A DNA stretch of 64,000 bases from Chinchilla lanigera. Lineage: Eukaryota; Chordata; Mammalia; Rodentia; Chinchillidae. The stretch lies in assembly GCF_000276665.1 (NCBI RefSeq), contig NW_004955434.1, positions 20,867,562 to 20,931,561 of the forward strand, written 5' to 3'. Within the stretch, counting starts at the first letter, position 1. The number at the start of each line of letters is the position of its first letter. This document shows positions 43,215 through 55,931 of this stretch, piece by piece. Below the pieces are notes generated by a model, which was not told the DNA's origin, did no database searches, and saw only the letters and a program-made list of their open reading frames with translations. Made by a program: the position numbers and the translations under genes.

Positions 43215-44930
43215 AATTATAGCCTCTTCCATTTAAATGACTTTGAACTTAATGATGTGTTGCTCTTTAAGACAAGTAATAAGGGAAATTTAATTTTTCA
43301 GCATCTAGAGTTGTTTGCGTTACACTCCAAAACCGCTAATTTTTTCCAACTTCGAATCCCCTGGAGTACTTCAAGGAGCACAACTGTGAGAAGCAACATC
43401 AAACTGACTTAGTTTTCGTGCGGAGAAAGATTCTAGAGCTGGATTCAGATATTTTTGTGAGCAAATAAAAGCTCCAGAGACTTTGTAGCTTAGTGAATAA
43501 AGGATTGGCCTCCAACCAAACCCAACGAAATGAATTTGGTGGTCTCAGCTGAGTTTCCAACAAGTTTCAGCCTGCATTACAAATCCATCATGCACAATTA
43601 TGTGCAATTTGGCATAATTTCCAATCCCTGCTTAGGAGAGGCCCTCTGTTTGGGGCTAAAGAGAGGCATGAAAGAGTTCTTATGCCTAGAGGGGACCGTG
43701 CTGTTAGGTCAAGGTTGTGTTACGTGTGGAGCCAGTGGGGTAGGAATGTCAAGCACAAGGAATGCTGCAATATCTGAGTACTGGGGGTCACATATACTTA
43801 CTTACCCTTTGAAATTCCTCACTCCTAAGAATTTTCACGCAAGCAGAAAATAATAATTCCAACACCAATAGGCACGAAGATTCTTTCCCAGCTGCAATTG
43901 ATACAAGTAAGTTAACGGTTTTTACCTACCTAACTCTAAAACGTAGAGAAGGATGCAAAATCAGTTTAGAAGTAGTGTTTCTGGAGGGACTCAAACCTAA
44001 TGAGGTGCCTAATATATTAAAACAAGTATATAATGAATCTCTATATCTCAAACATTTATAGTATTGCAGTAATGCAGAATAATTGTTTCACTGACCATGG
44101 GCCAACTCAGGAAATTAAAATTTTCACAATTAGCTTATTTCCATGTTCCACTCCTCTTATATTTCATAAATTCAAGTTGGATTTGTTTGAATTATTTGGA
44201 GGGAATTATGTTGAACAGTAAACTGTTCCTCATTTGTGTTCTGATTCTTAAGGAGTTGGCATTTTGAAGGCAGCTCACTGTATATTAATTCTAGATTCCT
44301 AAACATGTCCTCAAGCTCTGTAATGCAAAATGAAAGCCAGCATCATTCATGGCTCGATCTGGGGAGCAAGGTAAATCCGGCCTGGGAATAGTGCTTGTTG
44401 GTAGATCAGTGTTTCTTTTCCTGATGAGCTGTCTATTAACAAGAAAGTTAAACAGAATGTAGAGACTAGATGTTCTTCGTAGTTAACATTACCTGAAATA
44501 ACCTCTGGTTTTTGCATTAGCAATAATCAAAACTTAACAGGACTGAAACTAGCATGGAGGGCATTTCCGAACTTCCTCTCTTCGGCCAATATCAAAGAAA
44601 TGATACTGAAAACAAAGCAACTGATGATGAGAACAGAATATCCCAAGGGGGTTGGCTGGGTGAGAGTTCTCGCTCTCTTTGTGCAGGCAAGTCAGTACCT
44701 TTCTGTGGAGATGAGGTGTGAGTGGAGCGGCTCCATCATTCCACACATCGGGCATCCTGCCACCAAGTGCTGGGCGCAGCGGTGTGAATGTTCTGAGGTC
44801 TCTCAAGTAAACGATCATAAGCTCAGTTGTTTAGGTAGCCTAGTTTCTTATTTCTCTTGTATAAGCAGACCAACATATATGGGATTTCATTAATTCTTTG
44901 AGCAGCAGCACAGAAAGAATTTAGGCTTAG
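43215..44930. other. Unassigned non-coding sequence
   Basis: No gene seen. A MIR-like start (TTTGTAGCTTAGTGAATAAA) appears near 43480-43545. The frames at 43530-43853 and 44549-44893 have no domains. Confidence 0.4.
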
Positions 44931-44995
44931 AAGTGAGATTAATATCTAGTTTCACATTGCCTCTTCTAAACTATTTGACCTTAAATTAAATTGCT

Positions 44996-45061
44996 TGAAT
45001 TGAACTCAGGACCTTGTGCTTGCCAGGCAGGCGCTGAGCTGCTGAGCTATAGCCCCAGCCC
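44996..45061 (-). mobile_element. ID SINE, truncated
   Basis: AATTGAACTCAGGACCTTG, TGCTTGCCAGGCAGGCGCTG and GAGCTATAGCCCCAGCCC. It lacks the tail side, and MIR-like sequence continues on both sides (44930-45150), which suggests insertion in an old MIR. Confidence 0.75.
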
Positions 45062-47590
45062 AGTTCATTCATTCTTAAAGTAGGAATAGCTAATTCCTCT
45101 CATTTGTAGTGAGGAATGCTTGTGAACCACTTCGCATAGGCCTTGACGCACACCTGCAGGTTCAGAGGCTCTTTAAAGGCGCGCTATGATACTTAGGAGG
45201 GGTCAGTGATGCAGGTAAGTTAACACATGGCAAAATCCATGTAATCAACGCTGAAGGAGGAAGTTGGAGCCGGTGACTCCTCGATAACATATTGTCCCCT
45301 CAAGTAATACCTAGCTGCTCGGGTTCCAGAGCAAATGGGAGAGGAAATGAAAGAAGCAGCAGGTGGGAGACTGTGAGAGCAAGTTAAAGGCAGTGCAGAC
45401 GCGGCCTTTGGGCACCATAGACAGAAACAGAGTTAAGACCACAGGCACAAAAAGGGAAGCACGGTTTCCAGAAATGTGGTTTAAACATCCTAAACACGGA
45501 CTTCCTAACGATGCTGAAATATTAAGATCACATTCTGCATCCGTGCCTAATCCGAAAATTAAAAGAAATTCTGGGAGGTCATAAACAGGGAGAAAACACA
45601 AACTCAGCAGAGACAGGATGAGCCCGAGCCCTCTGCCACGCCTGCTGGCTGAGAGCTGGCTGGGACAAGAGGCGAAGCCATGCGCTGGAGAGGAGCCTGT
45701 GGCTAGGGTGGAGACCCCACAGCCTCCCGGGCAAGCGCAGTGCTTCCGCGGGCAGCACGATCCTTCGTCTTGACTCTGAGCACAGCAATTCTCCCTAAAA
45801 CACCTGCACACGCGCGCAGACATTGCGCCCCCAAATCGAAGGTCAGGTGGCAATTTAGGCTAACATGACTCCATGTAAGGGATGCTTCTGCAGTATAAAA
45901 AACCCCAGCTGTCTCTTAAACATAGTTTAAATTTTGATGTTAAATGACTCTCAGAGAGAAAACTCCAGGGGACATGAGTTACAATCAAAACTCGCGAAAT
46001 CTACGCACAGCTTATGAAATACAATCCACATAAACATAAAGTGTGCAGAGAGATGATCACAGTAGACCGTGGGATTATCACACAGAGCAGCAGCCCGCGT
46101 TTGGTCACCAAGCTACCTCTGCTTCGAGATAGGCTTCAGGAAATAAGTACAAGGGTGTTCATAACCAGCAGTTTCCTTAATAGCTCTAAACTACAATCAA
46201 TCTAAGTTTGAATCAATAGTAGACTAGACAAGTAAATTGCAGTATGCTTGTTTGAGGGAATATTTACATTCGATAAAGATTAATGAATTACAGATATGCT
46301 TATCAAAATGTTTGCACGTCAAAAACATGGAGGAAGGCAGGAAGCCAAGGAAAACTATACCAAGCATGTTTCCATTAATATCAGGCTCAAAGGCAGCACA
46401 TACTTTAGGGATACATTCAGAGGTAGTAAAACTATATATAGAAGAACAACTGTTGGTGGACACAACCTTCAGTGGAGTATAGTATCACAGAGTGCAGAAA
46501 AATAATGGTCAAGGAGGCCAGGAGGTAAAATGAAGGTAAACGCTAATTTTTTTAAAGGCTGCATCCACACTGTATTCATTCTTCAGATATAGGGTAATTT
46601 TATATAACAAGAAAATAAAATGGGAATTAGAAGAAAAAGGGAAGAGAAACAAGACTGCTTAGGCAAGGCTGAGTTAAGAGAAGGAATCTGGGGATCTTAA
46701 AATAGAGAAAGAACAGGACTTTGAAAGGAAAAAATATGGAGAGATAATACAGAGTATGGTTGTGTATTTTTAGCACAATCTCCCTGTGGTGTTTCCTTGA
46801 GAGGTACTAATACTGATGCAATCTTTTTATTTTTGGATACCAAAGTACAGCTTCTCTGAATGCAAACAAGCAAGAAACAGGATTTTAAATTTGTGTGACT
46901 TCGCGGCCTTTCTTGTCTGTGTTTGTTTGCATTTATTTGCATAAGTTTTCCGAAACAAATGACTGAGCCTCCATTTGCTCGCTTTTGTCTGCAAGGCTGA
47001 AGTTAGCACCCTCCTCCCCACTTGCCCTTTTCTTTTACCCCATATTTGTTTCATTTCTTCATTGGTCCTGTACACTATCATCTCCATTTATAGACACATT
47101 TTGGAGTATTGTGTACTACTTCCTAATTTCTGACATACACAGATTTTCACATTATAATTCATGATATTTCATAATCAGCATGTGTATTGTGTATTAACTG
47201 TGGTGTAGTAGTCTCTCCTCAGAGGGGGGAAAAGAAAAAGAAACCTCATTATAAAAGCAGCACATAGTTTAGGATGTGTTAGTAGATAGTGACTTTTCAG
47301 TCACCAACCACTTAAAGTAGAAAATATGAAAATACTACTGTCTTCTATTTCTTTGTTGAAAGAAGCTGTCAATGAGTCCTTGATTGATCAATATTGCATG
47401 TCTCTATCTGTTTCCATGAGAAACCACTTTGAAGATATCAATATGTAATACAACAAGCATTGTTATTTCCTACCACTTTGTTTGTAACTCCGTATTGTCT
47501 GTACTGTTCTTTTGCTATTTTGTAAAAAGTTTTCTGTCTGTTAATATTTTCCTCCTTTTATTTTTAAAATAAATAAAATTTTAAAAAAAG
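45062..47590. other. Unassigned non-coding sequence with one longer open frame
   Basis: The longest frame here is 45311-45853 on the minus strand (180 codons). Its first 35 residues are rich in Cys and Arg, followed by low-complexity hydrophobic stretches. I recognise no domain. Local GC rises at 45600-45840 with a few CpG sites, but not to a CpG island. I do not call a gene. Confidence 0.4.
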
Positions 47591-47603
47591 AAAATAAATT
47601 CTT

Positions 47604-47724
47604 TCTTTTTTTGAGAAAGGGTCTTGCTATGTAACCTGGGCTGGCCTTGAGCATGAGGTGATCCTCCTGCCTCAGCTTTCTGAGTGCCAGGATTATTGGC
47701 ATGTACCACCATGCCCAGCTAGTT
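47604..47724 (-). mobile_element. B1-type SINE with target-site duplication
   Basis: Reverse-strand element: GAGAAAGGGTCTTGCTATG, AACCTGGGCTGGCCTTGAG, TCCTCCTGCCTCAGCTTTC and TGTACCACCATGCCCAGCT. The 14 bp direct repeat GAAAATAAATTCTT flanks it at 47590-47603 and 47725-47738. Confidence 0.88.
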
Positions 47725-47937
47725 GAAAATAAATTCTTACTCTCTTTTTTGTCCCATTTAACTGTAGGCAAATACATTTCCTTTTCCTTCAATTCACTAA
47801 TTACAAAAATAGTAACATTTCTGCAAAAAGAATCATTACTTTTTGATTTTTTCCTCTTTAACCTTCTCTTGAGCTTACTCAGAAAATCTGTGTTTCTCCA
47901 CTTAACAAAGTATTCTCTCATTCAAAGATTTCTTCCC

Positions 47938-48034
47938 TGGCTGGGGATTTAGCTCAGTGGCAAAGCGCCTGCCTGGCAAGCGCAAGGTTGTGAGTTCAGT
48001 TCCCGGTACCGGAGAAAAACCAAAAAAGAAAAAC
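47938..48034 (+). mobile_element. ID SINE with intact target-site duplication
   Basis: TGGCTGGGGATTTAGCTCAG, CGCCTGCCTGGCAAGCGCAA, GAGTTCAGTTCCCGGTACC and a GGAGAAAAACCAAAAAAG tail. A 15 bp duplication, CAAAGATTTCTTCCC, lies at 47923-47937 and 48035-48049. Confidence 0.95.
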
Positions 48035-48499
48035 CAAAGATTTCTTCCCATATCCCAACTACCACAGGTAATAGTCAAAATAATTATTATACTAATTCGG
48101 ATAAAGAATATAAATAAAATATTTGGAGCAGATCTAAGAATCCCAGGAAATGCATGAAGTTGAAGTATTTCCATTTATGACAAGACTCTAATAATTTAGT
48201 GTTGAAATTAAAGCATTTGAGGTGTGTGAGTCTTTCAAATGACAGAAATGATGTTTTTTTCAGGAAGATTCCATAACATAATGCAAAAACCAAAACTTAG
48301 CATGAAAAAAACCTCCCTGGGCCTGCACCCTTGTTTTGCAGCTTACTAACTGTGAGCCTGAGAAAACCACCATCTCCAGGTCTGTTTAATCTCTAACAAT
48401 ATTTTAAACTGTTAATACAAATAACTTAATGAACAGCTACCAAGCACCAGCCACCGTTGTTCTAATTACTGCGTAATAACTCTCTAAAAAAATGATTAG

Positions 48500-48740
48500 T
48501 AAATGATTGCAATACATGATGGATGTGTCGTCGTGCGGTGTGGTACACACACAGGGCGTTCTGATCCTCTCTACCTCGCCTTCGCCTCCGGATCGCATCT
48601 CCCTCCACCCGCAGATCCCCTTCCCACGTCCGCAAACTCTGTTTCCTGTTGTCTTTCCTTTATTTTGCTCTTTAAATTACTAATACTTTGTGTTTCTTAT
48701 ATTAAAGAGCACAACATTTAACCAGTGTCTGACTTATTTC
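48500..48740 (-). mobile_element. Possible L1 3' fragment
   Basis: Reverse-strand order similar to 18465-18860: TTTCCTTTATTTTGCTCTTT, TTAAAGAGCACAACATTTAA and TCTGACTTATTTCGTTTAGC. The C-rich part at 48560-48640 has unusually many CpG dinucleotides for such a copy. Confidence 0.48.
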
Positions 48741-48749
48741 GTTTAGCAG

Positions 48750-48845
48750 TAATAGCTCTTAATCCTCAAACTAACCTTCTGACAAGAGGTGGGAACTGAG
48801 GCACAAAGAGATACGGGTGTTCAAAGGACGTCACAGGCACCGAGT
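48750..48845 (-). mobile_element. MIR fragment
   Basis: AATCCTCAAACTAACCTTCT, GTGGGAACTGAGGCACAAAG and CAGGCACCGAGTTATAT follow reversed MIR. Confidence 0.5.
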
Positions 48846-48849
48846 TATA

Positions 48850-49745
48850 TATTTAGTGTCAGCCAGGTTTTCCTTCCAAGAGATGGGCGGGTAGACAGGA
48901 TGGTCAGTGGGGGCTGGGGGCCCCGCGGGCAGACACTCCTGCACATGAGTAGCATCGCCTACGTGTAAGGACCAGGCAGCCTTTCTAGAATGCATCACAA
49001 GCACCCCTGCCTTATGATAAGACACCCAAGTTAATTTTATAGACACCACATGCTGGTCACTATGGGCATAGGTTCCTATACACTGCCCTCGGAGAGGCGG
49101 GGAAGCTTGGGGTTGGGAGGCGCAGAGGGCAGGGCCTCCTCCTCCAGGCTGAGGCTGTGCTGCAGGAGTGGCCTTGAGTACTGCTGAGATCCGTGAATGT
49201 GGGAAGGGCAATGGTGCGCACGCTGGTGTGAGTATAACGTGTCTGCCAGTGCATCCACATTCCTGTTCTTCTGTGTAGACAGATTCCGTTTCATCCTTAG
49301 AAGGGGGAACTGAGACTTGCATAGGTCAGGGAATCTGTTCACTATCTCACTGCTCAAGGGCAGAGGCAGAACTGCCAGCAGACTCCCCTGCCTCAGAACT
49401 CTGTCCCTCACCCTTTACCTGCATAGGTGTCCTTTCACAATATGTGATCGAATTTCTAACTGACAAATCATGATTGAATTGCACGCTGCCTTCCTGGTGA
49501 GGCCGGGCCCATCATCCTGGATGCTGTGTGTGTTGACTCTTTTAAAGATCAGTGTAAAGCCCTTGCTGTGACCATTTTACTAACATTCCTTTAGTGCAGA
49601 TACAATAAAATTATAGACATCAGTATGGACGGTGAGAGATGATATATGTTCTTTATATTTTACCTCTTGATTAACTTTGCTTGTATCCCAAACAAGAATT
49701 CCATTCTAGGGTTATTGTTCTTCAGTTCCAAAACAATCCTGCATA
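48850..49745. other. Unassigned, moderately GC-rich non-coding sequence
   Basis: Contains overlapping minus-strand frames at 48831-49411 (the longest 163 codons) in three phases. None shows a domain and they are mutually exclusive, so I do not call a gene. Confidence 0.4.
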
Positions 49746-49809
49746 TGACAATGAGAAGAGCTGAGACAATCATATTACAGGCTGACAATGAGAAGAGCTG
49801 AGACAATCA
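49746..49809. repeat. 37 bp period direct duplication
   Basis: A 27-base sequence starting TGACAATGAGAAGAGCTGAG is repeated exactly at 49746-49772 and 49783-49809. Confidence 0.9.
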
Positions 49810-49939
49810 ATCTACACAAACTGATCAATTAACTGTAGCTTATATAGAAAGATGCTCTGCTAAACTTAAAAATTTTAAAGGAGAGTTCGTCATAGAAAAG
49901 TGTTCACTCACTTTTCACTAGTGTAATTTCGGCTCTTGA

Positions 49940-50110
49940 ATCAGCTTGCCCTGACTGAACTCTCATTTACCTTTTATGACTCATTAGATCTTATGCAAGT
50001 TAATTAGCCTCACTAACATTAGTTTCCTCATCTGTAAATAAACATAAGAACTGAATTGCACCTGTGTCATATGATTGCTGTATCATTGGTATACACACTT
50101 GCAGGGGACC
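49940..50110 (+). mobile_element. MIR SINE
   Basis: TGCAAGTTAATTAGCCTCAC, AGTTTCCTCATCTGTAAAT and ATTGCACCTGTGTCATATGA follow MIR forward. Confidence 0.6.
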
Positions 50111-50524
50111 TCATGCATGCTAATGGCCCAGAAAATACAGCTGCTCATAGCTGTTCAGTAACAGACAGTGCCATAACCTCCATTGTGTTTATTATTTTTC
50201 ATTATTATTATCATTATTATTACTATATATTTAAGCAATATTTTCTCTTTGGGTTTGTATGTGTTATATATGTGTGTTTCTTCATGGATAAGGTGTGTTA
50301 TAAGGGATCTTTATTTAAGAGAGCACAGCTCTTTCACATTCAGTCAGCAATCCCAGGAATGAGTGAGTCAGAGTTTTCTAGCCAGCTCTTGGTTATAACT
50401 ATGGAAGATGAAGCATATTGCTCCTGCTTCCTTAAAGTAGACAAATTGAGGTAAAATAATCTCTAGTCATGTAATTAACATATAAATTGAAGAAAATATT
50501 TACATGTAAATATTCTAAACAAAG

Positions 50525-51405
50525 CCTGTTTTAAAATGGCTGTTATCAACAAATCAACCAATAACAAATGCTGGAGGTGCTATGAAGAAAAGGAACACTT
50601 CTCCAGTGTTGGTGGGAGGGCAGACTGGTGCAACCACTGTGGAAATCAGTGTGGAGATTCCTCAGAAAACTAGGATTGGATGTCCCATCTCACCCAGCTA
50701 TTCTCCTTCTGGGTGTCTTCCCAAAAGAATTAAAAGCATCATACTACAGCAATATATGTACATCTATCTTTATATCATCATAGTTTGTAATAGCTAAGTT
50801 TTGGAAACAACCCAAATGCCTGTCAACTGATGAATGGGTAAAAAAAAAAAAAAAAAAAGTCCTTTTTATACAATAGAATGCTATTGAGCCATAAAGAAGG
50901 ATCAACTTGAGACATTTGTAGCTAAATGTTTGGGTTTTTTTCTGGTACCAGGAATCGAACTCATGACCTCATACTTGCCAGGCAGGTGCTGTGCCACCAA
51001 GCTAAATCCCCAGCCCATTTGTAGCTAAATAGATGGACCATTCTCTTAAGTGAAATAAATCAGACACATATGTAAAGGTCACATTGCCTCTCTGGTGTGA
51101 GAAACTGAAAATGTAAATAAGAACCAAAATGCATAATAGATATTGTGAAATAGGAAGTAATGATTCAAAAGGAAAAAGGAATGAAGGGATGAGAGGGAAG
51201 AGAAAAAAATGAAAAAAAGAAGGATAAAAAGGAAACAAAACTTTGTAAATAAGGAGAAGAAGAGAGGCTGAAGGGAGGGGAGAGAAATGGGAGAGAAAAA
51301 GAGGAACTTAGATAGATGTTTCATGCACAGGTACAAATTCCCTGTGATGAAAGTGATCACTATGTATATCTAAATTGTACCAATAAACTTAATTTTTAAA
51401 AAACA
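50525..51405 (+). mobile_element. LINE-1 3' end
   Basis: AACCAATAACAAATGCTGG, GTTGGTGGGAGGGCAGACTG, AACCACTGTGGAAATCAGTG, CTATTCTCCTTCTGGGTG, TTTTGGAAACAACCCAAATG, GAATGCTATTGAGCCATAAA, then, after an ID insertion, TTAAGTGAAATAAATCAGAC, a purine-rich tract at 51140-51310 and CAATAAACTTAATTTTT. It shares order and wording with the copy at 0.84-1.6 kb. An A18 run at 50840-50859 lies within it. Confidence 0.85.
50928..51015 (-). mobile_element. ID SINE inserted in the L1
   Basis: Short T-rich tail, CTGGTACCAGGAATCGAACT, TTGCCAGGCAGGTGCTGTG and AAGCTAAATCCCCAGCC. The 15 bp duplication CATTTGTAGCTAAAT at 50913-50927 and 51016-51030 splits the L1 3' end cleanly. Confidence 0.95.
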
Positions 51406-51409
51406 GGTA

Positions 51410-52850
51410 TCTTAGTGATCGTTACAAATTGCTACCCTAAAAGCTATTGCTTAGTAGTAAGAGCTTTACAGACAGTATTTAGTGACCTTCATGTCCAATT
51501 CTTTTTGTATTTACTATGCTAGGGTAACATGATATCTATAATTTAAAAAATAAATTCTTGCTTTCAGCAGTGTGTGGCTTCAATAGAATAAGATTTTGCA
51601 GTACTCATACCATTTATGTTCATGTTCTTGGTGCTTTGTATTTTGAAACATATATGTGTGCATGCATTACCCTCCCTGACCTTGTTTAAAGATCTTGATT
51701 TATGTTTGCTTTTTGATATAAAGACCAGCATAGGTATCATACATTCCATCATTAGAATAATACTTTATGGTTATACACCAAATGTCTGTCTCCTGCAGTT
51801 GGTATTTTAATAAGGGTGGAGTACATCTGAAACTTATATCATATTACAAGCTGTGTATATTGCCAAACCTTAAAAATACACGAAGCGCAAGAAGGAGGTT
51901 TTTTCTTTATAGTGGAATCTGGTATTATCTGAGTTGTTACTTCTAGGTTTACTGGGCATTTTTATTTGCTTTATAGATATATGTTTGCTAAAGCATAATA
52001 ATTTTATTATTGTGATAGGTTTATGTAATTCTTTGAATATATATTGTTAAACACAAAAGGATAATAAAGTTATATTAAACAGGGCTTTAGAATCATGAAA
52101 AACATGCCACTATAAAATTTATCAACTTTTTTTTATGATGTCCTGAATTTTGGAAAATGTATTTCACAATCACAAATAAATGTGGGTACTAGGATGTGAG
52201 GAGGCAAAGCTTGCTGTAGTTTAGAATCTCTCTCTGGAGCCAGATGTGGTTTTGATGAAACCCAGATCTTGCAGGGTAGATATGTTATGTAAATAAATCC
52301 AAGTTCCCTCCCCACAAGGGCTCCGGGCTCAGCTCCGCTATCAGCTCTCTGAGCACGCATGACTCATTCTCCCCAGTAAGCACCACAACCGGGATGAAAC
52401 TCCAGGTACTCTGAGAGGCAAAATATCTACACTTTCCCCGACGATAGGAATTTTTAATTGAAACAAAAGCAGACTTGAACAACAAAGCAACTTGAGAATG
52501 AAAAGGGAATCGTTTAGCTGTCCCTCCCTGGTGGCTGATTTTAAAATCTTGGAGCTCAGAAGTAGCAAGATAAGATTTGTCTGCCGTTCTGTGCTGCGAA
52601 GGGAATGCATCATGCAACAGCCTAGAAACTGACTTAGAGACGGCGGCACTCAAGACCAGGGAGCGCCAGCAAGAACCTCCCCAGCGTCATCATTCAGATG
52701 GGAGCAGGAAAGAGGGGTACTAACGGGGCAGAGTAGGAGTGAATGAGCAGCAGCATAAGCAGCGTGCCGGGCCTGGGTTCCTGCGCAGTAGTTACACTGC
52801 GCATGCGAACAGCTCTTTACAGTTTCCAAAGACCTTTCAAGTAAGTGTCT
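51410..52850. other. Unassigned non-coding sequence
   Basis: No gene or clear repeat. Overlapping minus-strand frames at 52133-52653 exclude one another and show no domains. Confidence 0.42.
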
Positions 52851-52854
52851 CAGT

Positions 52855-52965
52855 CTGTTGCCATAATCACCTTATGAGAAGAGCAGAGGTCATTGGCCTT
52901 TTGCAGGTGAGAAAAAACTGAGGGAGAACGAGGGGATATAAACTCGCCCAAGATCTGAATGGAGG
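52855..52965 (-). mobile_element. Possible MIR fragment
   Basis: TTGCCATAATCACCTTATGA, TTTTGCAGGTGAGAAAAAAC and ACTCGCCCAAGATCTGAATG fit reversed MIR weakly. Confidence 0.45.
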
Positions 52966-52969
52966 TGAA

Positions 52970-55146
52970 CAGAGTTCTCCAGACCAGTCGTCCAGGGCCT
53001 ACCACTCCCACACAACCAAATCTCAGACTTTAGAAGTCTTATTTTCATGTATCTAGTATGTGTTCACCAGCACTGCAAACACACATCATCTCTAAGCTCT
53101 ATCATCAAGGTCTTTGGGGTTTGCTCTTAATTGAAGGCTTATTCCAACCTATTATAGATACAATACAGTATTGAAGGGTTTGGTTACATGTGGGTTTGTC
53201 TAAAATATATGTTTTCTGTATACATAATCACTTCCTGATTCCAGATTGAAATGTGGGACAAATCATAATACAACTATAACCATCAAAAGAGTAACACTAA
53301 AGTGGGACCTACTCAATTTCTTCACAATGCTTGCGCTGGATACACATTACAAGTAAGATAATGTCCTAGGTATATGACAACTTAAAATGACACTGGGGCT
53401 AGTGGTCAGGGAATCTTTTATCTCCTGAATTTGCTGCTATAATTTCTAAAATTAGAGAATTAAATCAGATTATTTCTAGATTTCCTTCCCAAACTTCTCT
53501 AGGATTCAGTTACTTTCAGTTGTTTCCAAATCCCAGAAATTGTGATCATTAATTCTTATATCGCAAATGACCTCATAATTAACTATTTCCATTGCTGCTT
53601 TGTTTGTTTGTCTGTCTGTTTTGGAAGATTTAATTTTAGGTTACACATTGGCCAAAGGCTTTCCATTTGTCTTGGGGGTGATCTGAATTTACCCTATTAA
53701 CAAGCATGCAAAATATAAGGTGGCATCATTTTAGAAAGTTATTTAATCTTAGATGTCCTGTCCCATCTAAGGAGAATCTGACTTAATTGGGTTTGAGTAC
53801 GGCTGGAGCCAGGAACTTTAAAAACTCTCAAATGAGTTTAATGTACGTCCCAAGTCCAGAACCACTGGTCTTTGGCAACTTCCTTCCCCTCTCTGGGATA
53901 GCATTTTCCTGGTCCTGCCTTACAGCCCTTAATGAAAGATGTAGTTCTGGAAGAGGGGCACTGGTTTATTGATAAGGGAACATTAGTTTACAAATTTTTA
54001 AAAATATTATTCATATTTCACATATATGACACCATTTTTCTTCCAAGGAAAAGCACTTCACAGATAGGTAGAGTTTTTCTTCCCTTTGTTGCCCTTTGTG
54101 TACTCAGCTTAGTCTCTGTGAATAACTCAGTAGGAAATGAGGAAGAAATTCTGGTGTGGTATTGTACAGTAGGGCAGCTATCAACGACTTTCATCTGCTG
54201 TATAACTCCAAAAGCTAGAAGGATCTTTTAATGTTTTCACCATTAAGAAGTGATATATGTTTGAAGAGACAGGTGTGTTTAACTTGATTTAAACATTGCA
54301 AAATATACATATACATCAAACATCATATTGTACTCTGTTAGTATGTAAAATGTTTGTTTTCATACATTGGTTTAAAGTGACAACAAAAAGGATTCTCACA
54401 GTGGAAGAAGCTTTACCAAAAGGCAAAGCAAAAATAACAAGAACCCAAAGGAAATAGCTCTGTGTATTCATTACCCATAGTGGAGTTAAAGAAGAAAATG
54501 TTACCAACCACCTACGAACCACCTTTGCCATTTCCCCAGCACTTGTTCCAGAGCTTGATATTCAACTACTGGGGAATAGTAGCTGGACTCCTCCTCCTGC
54601 GTGGAGGATTCACACTGATAACTGACAGCGTTCCTGACCTCTGGGGGAAGCTTTGGATTTTCTGGATCCACAATTCCACTGTCCTAGTAAAGAAATCAGC
54701 CTGGGCATCAGGCTACCCTCATCCAGACAAGAAGACTGAGGTGACCATAGCAGACTCACCTCCCAGTAAGACCTGAGATTTCTCACTCTGCTCCTCCCCA
54801 CCCCCACCCCACTACAGCAGTTCCCTATCACAGCAGCCCTCCCTGTTTCATTTCTCCATTACATTAGAGGAAAGAGGCAGTCCTTAATGCTCACTGGATT
54901 ATTACCTAAATCAGTTATTTATAATAACTGATTCTTGGTAGGCTAGTTGCTATTGGTTTCATTGTTTTACCTTTCTTGAACAGGCAAAATGTCACATCAT
55001 TTTATAACTAATTTATGTTGTTAAATACAAGTTTATCTCAAATACAGCGTACATTGTCAACTAAATGTACTAACTATACAACATATACAGTATGACTCTT
55101 CCTTTTTCTTCTCTAGGAATAATATTATCTTAAAACATCCTATGCA
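52970..55146. other. Unassigned non-coding sequence
   Basis: No gene recognised. A TTTG/TCTG short repeat lies at about 53600-53621. The frames at 54462-54831 overlap on opposite strands and carry no domains. Confidence 0.42.
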
Positions 55147-55147
55147 T

Positions 55148-55314
55148 ACCAGGCATGGTATGGCATGCCTGTAATCCCAGTACTTGGGAGGCTGAGACAG
55201 GAGGATTGCTGTGAGTTCCAGGCCAGCCTGAGATACAAAGAGAGTTCAAGGCCAGCATGTACTGCATAGGGAAACCCTGTCTCAAAAAGACCAAATAAAA
55301 ATTAAAAAAAAAAA
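55148..55314 (+). mobile_element. B1 SINE with internal duplication
   Basis: CCAGGCATGGTATGGCATGC, TGTAATCCCAGTACTTGGG, AGGCTGAGACAGGAGGATT, then GAGTTCCAGGCCAGCCTG and, about 30 bases later, GAGTTCAAGGCCAGCATG, ending ACCCTGTCTCAAAAAGACC and an A tail. The repeated GAGTTC-AGGCCAGC segment is the internal duplication characteristic of rodent B1. Confidence 0.93.
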
Positions 55315-55931
55315 AACTCTTCTTATGCAGTTAACAGTAAATATTTTTTCCCAAAGTGAAATGATCAAATATAAAACTTTAAGAAATTTCTTCTTATAAA
55401 AGTTAATTTATACAAAAGTATTTATTAAAATATGGTATTCTAATCAGAAATATATGAACACAAGAATGAAAAAAAATTGCAAGACTCATAAGAAAGTTAC
55501 TAGGAGAGTGGCTGAGGGGCTGGGGGTGGGGCGAGGGAGGAGCCTGAGAGTAGTAAGTGAGGACGAGGGGTTCGCCCTGCGAGATGCTGAGGAGGAGCAC
55601 ACAGAACTGCGAACAGCTGTCCCCTCTAGCACAGTACACTGAGCAAGTGAAATAAAAATCATAACGCTGCAGTGTGCTCATAGACTCAATAAGGCCTTGA
55701 CTATTGGTTGGCCATATGTCATACATGATTGAAAGTATGCTTATGAATAATTAGTTAAAGTCATGTCTGCTTATTTATGTTTATTTTACACTTGTGGCTG
55801 GTCAAACATTACCCCGGAAATTTCATTTTGATCCAGGACTATAGCAACCAGTTTGCAAATTCTTATACGAAGCCTGATCAATTTTCTTCAATTTTCTAAA
55901 ACTCAAAAACAGACTGAGAAGTACTGATGGT

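Noticed and set aside
43475..43545. tRNA-like stretch TTTGTAGCTTAGTGAATAAA with a possible anticodon loop
   Set aside because: It lacks a TTCGANTC T-arm and fits the tRNA-derived head of an old MIR better.
48831..49411. Overlapping minus-strand frames up to 163 codons
   Set aside because: Three phases overlap in moderately GC-rich sequence, where chance frames are longer. No domain or splice context was found.
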